In this document: positions 53,875 through 61,010 of the stretch, one piece after another
Layout of the letters: each line of letters begins with the position of its first letter
Numbering within the stretch: position 1 is the stretch's first letter
Assembly (NCBI GenBank): GCA_905221605.1
Contig: CAJNDS010000458.1
Location: forward strand, 366,203 to 430,202
DNA: 64,000 nt
Direction of reading: 5' to 3'
DNA from: Symbiodinium natans
Taxonomy: Eukaryota > Sar > Dinophyceae > Suessiales > Symbiodiniaceae
The notes under the pieces: generated by a model
The model's database searches: none
What the model was told of the DNA's origin: nothing
The model's input: only the letters and a program-made list of their open reading frames with translations
Made by a program: the position numbers and the translations under genes

Positions 53875-54460
53875 GCCCGGGTTCTTGCACTCATGTTTTA
53901 GGGAGGGTTTAGGGTTTAGGGTTTAGGGTTTGGGGTTTAGGGTTTAGGGTCTCTAAATTAGGGTCCCTTTCTGTGCCGCCTTATCATGAGGACCCAAGAA
54001 AAGACCATACTGTAGAGAAGTCACCATATTTCGCACCATATGAACATCTTTTTTCCATAGGTTTGATGTGGATAAATACATAAATATAAATAAATAAATA
54101 TATTTATATATATATATATAAGCATATAAATGTATATGTATACATGTATATGTGTATATATGGACCTGCACACATACATCTGTGCGTTTAGAGGTTTAGA
54201 GATTAGGGCTCAACATGTGTGTAACATGTGAAATATTATCACTCTGTGAGGAAAGGCTGTTGTTGTGTTGCCGTTTTGGTGAGTGTGTATAGGGTTCCTG
54301 ATGTATACTTGGTGGCTGTTTATGTTGGGTGCCGTTTGGGGGATACTAGCAGTAAATGCCCTATCTCATAGACGTGGGGTGAGAGTTTCGCGGTGTTATT
54401 GAAACATGAGTATATTGAGTAAACTCGTGACTTAAAAAAACATTATATATATATATATGT

Positions 54461-54572
54461 ATGGTCAGTTCTCTAAAATATGGTCCCTTTTGGGGGGTTC
54501 TTAAGCTAAGGCGGCTCCTCTTATCTAAGGCACCCAAAAAGTGACCATAAATTAAGAGAACTGACCATATGT
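54461..54572. repeat. Foldback family III copy
   Basis: TATGGTCAGTTCTCTAAAAT at left, TAAGAGAACTGACCATAT at right. Relatives: partial at 2,716-2,762, diverged at 53,952-54,050 and 63,747-63,857. Confidence 0.8.
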
Positions 54573-55721
54573 GGACTACGAAACCCTACGCCCCAAGCCC
54601 TAATTTGCATCTTGCCAGTGCGGATGTCAGCTTCGGCTTCATGTGCTTCCTTGTAGTCCAGGGTTCCAGAAAGCCCTGAACCCTCATCCTAGGTCTACAC
54701 AAGCGGGCCGAAGACCTGGACCTCCGAAACCTCAAACCCCTACATAGAACCCAAAAAGAGAACCCTAAACCCTAAACCCTAAACCCTAAACCCTAAACCC
54801 TTAGCCCTAAACCCTGAACCCTTCGGAGCTCGGGCCGTGGTTCTCTTGGGATGTGTGGTTAACTTTGTTCCGCGGACGATAGGCGGACGACGTGCCCGCG
54901 CTACAGACACCTTGGCCTGACTTAATTCCGGGCCCTGAACCTTAGGGTTTAGGGTTAGGGTTGTAAGGTCAGTATAGGAACTACGACTTGCTTGAGAACC
55001 TCCCCCCCACAAATACAACGTATTCTTTCCTTTTAAGGGCAACATGGACTATTATCATGTGCTGGGTTGTTTTCAGCAAATGGTAGCGAATGGTTGCCAT
55101 ACCCACCCTCATTTCAAGACAAGAAGCCAGAAATGGGGCCCTTAATTATGTGGCTGCTTTGTGTTGCAGCCCTGAAACCATCAACGCCTACTTGTTTGCA
55201 AGCCCCGCGAGCTACATGACCAATAGCCCTAAACTTCTTCAACGCCCTGAACCCATGTGCCTTGTGTGGCTTAGGGTTTACTGTTTAGGGCCCCCTAAGC
55301 CCTAAACCCTAAATCCTGAGACCCTAAACCCTATCCATCTTAAATTTTTTAGAACATGCCTGTATGCCCTAAACCCTATACACGTTGGGGGTGATTCAAC
55401 GCTAAACCGTGAAACCATTTGGGGGGTTTCTCCAACACAGGGTTGTAGGATCTTTCATGAGTCAGGATGATCATATGCTGGCGGTATGGCAAGGGCAGGG
55501 TGTGTGCGCCTACTTTGGGAAATGTCCATTTTTTCAGAGTGATGTCTCAAAGCCGAGAGTGTTTTTTTGCTTTTTGGGTTTTGAGGTCCTAAACCCTCGA
55601 ACCCGTTTTGAAGCAAGAATTCTAAGGTTTCCCAGGTGCACCTATGCAAAGTGGATCATTGTCAGAAAGGGCTTCCGCCATCAAAGCTGCCAGCGGCGCT
55701 CCCCAAGCCACATATCTTGGC

Positions 55722-55815
55722 ATGTTACCCCTTCTACGAGCAGTCCTTAATAGGGATTATAGTACCCCCTACTGTAGTCCCTACTAGTGGTTGTTAGCAG
55801 AAAGGGTTAACCTAG
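55722..55815. repeat. Foldback family I copy (diverged)
   Basis: GTTACCCCTTCTACGAGCAG at left; GTTGTTAGCAGAAAGGGTTAAC at right; centre AGTACCCCCTACTGTAGTCC. Confidence 0.65.
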
Positions 55816-56104
55816 GGAACCCTCGTGAAGCTTAGGGAGCCTTAGGGAGTAGGGGGGGGGGGGGTATGAGGGAACCTTGGACTCAGCACTCTATATCAAG
55901 GGACTAAAGGAGGCATCCCTAGAACTCATAAGGGACGTTAGGGGGGTAATTTGCGGGTTACTATTTAGGTATATAGGGACTATATAAGGTATATGTACTT
56001 TTCTATGTATACATATATATATATACACAGGGGTTATATAGGGAACAAGATTAAGGGCCCCTTCCAGGGGTCCACTCTTTTCCCGTTGGCTATAACCCCC
56101 CAAG

Positions 56105-56172
56105 GACGATGGAGGCCCCCCAGATGCAGATGCAGCAGCCGGGTGGTGGCGGCTTCCAGCGGGTCACAGGCC
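56105..56172 (+). CDS. Candidate FtsH-2 exon (MEAPQMQMQQPGGGGFQRVT)
   Basis: After CCAAG. Met/Gln/Gly-rich peptide followed by TTTAGGG-type repeats. Exon-like in context; family match not claimed. Confidence 0.35.
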
Positions 56173-56873
56173 AGGGTTTCGGGTTTAGGGGTCAGGGTTC
56201 ATGCAGTGTCTAGGGTTTAGGGTTCCGGGGTTTCGGGGTTTCGGGTTTAGGGATTAGGGGTGAGGGTTTCGGGTTTAAGTAAGGTTTGGGGTTTGGTTCA
56301 GGGCTTTTCTGGCTTTTCGAGCTCCCACATGGCAACCAGGATTTTCGGACCCTTTGTTTGGAGGGCTCTGGGGTGCTTATAGAGGGTTTAGGGTTTAGGG
56401 TTTAGGGTCTAGGATTTAGGGCTTAGGGTTTAGGGTTTAGGGTTGGTTGACCTGAAGCCTAAACCCTACACACTAAACCCTATAAGCCCCAAACCCGAGA
56501 TACGATGACTGGCACAAGAGCTTGGGTCTGCTCCCTTTCGCTTCCTCTCAAAAGCCACCTTAAAAAGGGGGTGGGGGGGGGGGGGGGTTGCGGGTTTAGG
56601 GTTTAGGGGGGTGGGGGTTTAAGGTCTATAGTGCTTGCGGGTTTAGGGTTTTGGGGTTTCGGCTTTCGGGTATTTCTGGCTGGGGGCTTCAGGTTCAGGG
56701 GCTGGTCCCGCGAGCACACGCTGGGCTTGACAGTCCCCAACTGGCTCTACAAACCTCTGACCCTATGTCATCAAGTCCTTAACCCCAACTACTCGCAGGT
56801 CAAAAAACCCGAAACCCTATCCCCTAAACCCTGCTTGCCCCAAGAACCCCCACAACCTCTCACCCTCTCTGAG
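56173..56873. repeat. Heptamer variants, G-tract, one candidate exon
   Basis: TTTAGGG/TTTCGGG 56,205-56,270 and 56,383-56,445; CCCTAAA-like 56,458-56,495; G-tract 56,571-56,587. An open island 56,700-56,765 reads GWSREHTLGLTVPNWLY and could be an FtsH-2 exon. Confidence 0.6.
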
Positions 56874-56914
56874 GCCGCGTCACCTACTCCCGCCTCTTGG
56901 AGTTCGTCGACGAG
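56874..56914 (+). CDS. ftsH: FtsH-2 exon: [13 protein letters not shown]
   Basis: Family ixYSxFLExVxxG, opening the lumenal domain. Acceptor TGAG; GC donor (GACGAG|GCCCGG). Confidence 0.82.
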
Positions 56915-59900
56915 GCCCGGCCCAGTTCGCGCCACTGTTTGCCCTGTGGGGGTGTGGGGTTTAGCGTTTAGGGTTTGGGGTTTCGGGTTTAGAGTTTGGG
57001 GTTTGGGGTTGACGGCTTAGGGTTTAGGGTTCAGGGTTCAGGGTTGGGGGTTTGGGGTTTGGGGTTTGGCCAGTCGAGGATGGCCCACACACCCCTGGCT
57101 TTCAAACACCCAAAACCCTAAACCTTAAACCCTCAACCCTGAACCTTAAAATCCATCCAGAGTTCAATTTCGTAGGCCTGGGAGGCCCGAGCCACGGGTT
57201 TGTCAGTCCGGGATGACCAGACTTCGGGCTCGGGGAGGTTCAGGGCTCAGGGAGTGTTTTGGTGTTAGGGTTGTGGGTGTTTGAGGGTTGAGGGCCTCAG
57301 GGCTCAGGTGTTGGGTTCTGCATAGGGTTCAGGGCTAAGGATGCAGAACACCATGTCCCGAGTCCCAGCCCAACATCACATGCACAAAATGCAGCACAGC
57401 GCAAGGGCTCCGTGAAGCGCGTGGACATGTACGACCTGGGTCGCACGGCCGTGGCCACTGTGTCGGTTGGTGGCCGGGAGCAGACGCTCGGACCGGAAGA
57501 GGCTTAGTAACTTAGTACGTAGGGTTTAGGGTTTCCCTACACGGGATGGGCCCTTAATATGATCCCTATATGGCGCCCTTCCTTGGTACAGGGTATATAA
57601 AGGGTTTACTTTTAAGGGACCATGTAACTACCCTTAGATGCACTTGTGAGCTTCTGTTCTCGGTTTTAAGCAGTTCAAAAAGAGGTGCCGAGAGCCCTCA
57701 TCCCTCATGGGACCAAAGCAGTGACCCTGGTAATGGACCTTAGGGGTCATATGAGGTAATTCGAGGGCTGCTCAGGTATATGGGGACGATATAAGGTATG
57801 TAGGTCATATAGGGAGTATTCGACGGGTCCCTCCTCATACCCCTTAAATCCCTAACCCCTCTACCCGGGCATGGGTGGCTCTTCTCAGAAGACTCTTGGG
57901 TTACAAGAAAAACTGCTAGACGCTCTTGGGTGGGTGGGTGTAGGCTTTTGCCTCCCCCCTCCTGCCCCAACAAATCGTCAACACGTGGCCCTGCATAAGT
58001 CCACTGCATACCCTGATTGAGGTACCCTATCTTGTTGAGATTTGAGATTCACACGAAGATTCAGAGGGGCTTCCGACACTAGGGGTACCGTACTGTAGTC
58101 CTTATGATAAGGGAATCTTACTATTGGGGGGGTCCATATTCAGGGGCCCCTTATTTTCGAAAACCCCCATATGATGAGCACCGCTACCCTAAACCCTAAA
58201 CCCTAAACACTAAACCCTAAACCCTAAACCCTAAACCCTAAACCCTAAACCCTGCAAAGCCCGGAGCATCCCAAGAACTCCTCCGCCGCCGAGGCAGCTT
58301 GTCTGCGATCTTCCGGGCGCCACCACAGGCCGCTCTCGGGAATCCAGCGGACTGAGTGGGTTTAGGGTTTAGGGTTTAGGGTTTAGGGTTTAGGGTTTAG
58401 GGTTTAGGGTTTGGGGTTTAGGGTTTGGCTTTTGGGTTTAGGGTTTAGGGTTTAGGGTTTAGGGCATGGCTTCAGCCGGCCTTACAAGCCTACAGAACCC
58501 CCCCAATGTATAGTCTGGCTACGTTGAAGTTTTGGATAAGGGCACGCGATTTCAGTTGGAGGGGTACATTTAGTCTGCTCAGGTAGCTGCAAATGCTCCT
58601 AAATCCCTGTGTCGTCCCCAAACCCTAAGCTCCAAGAAGCTACCCCCTGAGCCCTAACCGTTAGGGTTTAGGGTTTACGGTTTAGGGTTAGGGGTTTAGG
58701 GTTTAGGGTTTAGGGTTTAGGGTTTAGGGTTTAGGGTTAAGCCCAATAAAGCCCCAAACGGGCCACTCCGACAGGCCTCGTTGAGAAGCTCACGGCCAAG
58801 GGCGTTTTGATTGAGGTCCACCAGCCTGTGGCCGGGCGGCATGGGTTTCTTAGTTTGTTTTTTTGTTTCTTTTTGTTGGGTACTATAATCCCTCAGAAAC
58901 AGCAAGGTTTAGTATAGGTTTGGGTGTTCAGGGTTACGGTTGTCAGGGCTCAGGGTTTAGATTTCATGGTTGGGGTTCAGATCCTGGACGAAGGGACCCG
59001 CACGATTTGAACTCAAATCCCTAAGCCCCAAAACCTAAACCAAGCTGCAACCTGCCCAAGACCCAATAAACCCTACAAAGCCCCGGTAGGCCCAGTCTGG
59101 GACCAAGCGACACAAAGTCCTTACGTATAGATAGGGCAGATGCATGTAATGGGGTCTTGGTGAGTGTATGACACGCTCCTTATGGAAAACAATCCCCACA
59201 AGCCCTATACCCGAACTTCAGTAGGGTTTAAGGTTTGACCGCCAGAGCTTGGAACCCTAAACCCTAAAACCTAAACCTTAAGCCCTAAACCCTAAACCCT
59301 AAACCCTAACGCCAAGGAGAAGCCGAATCCGATTTTCAACGTCCTGGGTGACGTCGCACTGCCCTTGCTGTTGATCGCCGGCCTCCCGGGCAGCAATATC
59401 GTTGAGCTGAGCGGATTTAGGGTTTGGAGTTTAGGGTTTAGGGTTTAGAGTTTAGGGTTTAGAGTTTAGGGTTTATAGGGTTTAAAGTTTGGAGTTTAGG
59501 GTTTAGGGTTTAGGGTTTCGAGCTTCTCCTAACCCCTAAACCCAGGTGGAACGACATGTCCTGGGCGTGCGGTCTGTGGGACAAACCCTAAACCCTAGAC
59601 ACTAGACCCCTAAACCCGTAAACCCTCAACACCCCGAAGTTTAGGGTGTGTACCTCTGAGCCCGAAGCACTACACCAAAAAAGAGGCCGGGAAAAGCCTG
59701 AACTGGATGGCATTGAGTACTTGGGGCGGCTCTCAGGGGCTTAGGGTTTCTAGGACCCGGAGTAGGCACTGATTTCCTTTTTAGGGTTTAGGTTCCCTTA
59801 AGACTTAAAATTCCCTCTAAACCACAAAGGGCACTTTTTTTCTCCTAGGTTATTCTTGCGTCTAGTACAACACCCAAACAAACACAGGACAGTCTTCAGG

Positions 59901-60233
59901 TGAGTCCCTGACTTAATTTCGCCCTATTGGGAGTGGACATGCTATTCCCTAAGCCCCTAAACCCTAAACCCTCACCTTAAACACTAAACTGTAGGATCCC
60001 TAATTTTAACGCTACGCGACCCGCCTCGGCCCGGCCCAGCGCATCCACGTGAGCATGGTGATTCCACAGCGCCCAAGTCGCTGGACCCCAAGCAATAAGG
60101 GTTGGGTTTAGGGTTTAGGGTTCCGGGTTTATTGTTTTATGGTTTGGGGTTTAGGGTTGAGGGTTAGTTTAGGATTGAGGGCTTAGGGCTCAAGCTTTGG
60201 GGTTTTTTTGGGGTGGGTTGCAAGCCCCTCAAA

Positions 60234-60322
<89 letters not shown>

Positions 60323-60967
60323 AGCGTGGGGGTCCTGCTGGGAGGGGCTTCAACTGCCTCTGGTCCTGGCGAACCGTCCGCTTGCGGACCCCGGTTTCCC
60401 AGCAAGGGTACCCATTTGAGGCAAAAAAAGGGGTCTGAAAAAGGGCTTTGGGAGGGGGGGGAGGATTTGGAGGGGGGTGCCTGTTCTGACAACCTATACA
60501 CCTCCGGCCCGAGGCCTCGGCGGATTTCGCAGAGTTGGGAAATCACCAGGTGTTTAAACCCTAACACCCCCACACCCTAAGCCCCAAACCCTACACCCTC
60601 ATAAGCCCCAACTCTCTAAAAGCTTAGCCCGTAACCCCTCGACCTCTGAACCCTACAAACCTTCAATCCCTCGACGCATAAACCCTCAACCGCTAGATCC
60701 TGTAAACCCTCAGCCCCCAAACCCTCAACCCCTAAACCCTACAAACCCTCAACCCCCAAATTCTCAACCCCTAAACTCCCTATAAACCCTCAACCCAAAA
60801 TCTAAAGCCCCTATCAACCCTCCACCCCAAAGCCTCACCATCAAACCCTTAACCCCCCCCCCCCCCCCAAAAAAAAAAAGAACAACTCCAAGAGACCCCC
60901 AAAATCCTAAACACCAAAAAGCAAAAAGAAAAAACACAAGAGCAAACCCCCAAAGCACCCAAAACCC

Positions 60968-61010
<43 letters not shown>

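Larger units (their letters stand above)
53875..56104. repeat. Foldback cluster, microsatellites and unique sequence
   Basis: TTTAGGG 53,905-53,948; foldback-related sequence 53,952-54,050; TA/AAAT microsatellite 54,070-54,170; foldback 54,461-54,572; CCCTAAA 54,764-54,815; foldback 54,965-55,092; foldback 55,722-55,815; a sequence with AGGTATATAGGGACTATATA at 55,967, related to 57,775. No confident gene. Confidence 0.65.

Noticed and set aside
60197-60580. Poly-Gly/poly-Pro proteins
   Set aside because: Translations of an 88-nt G run.
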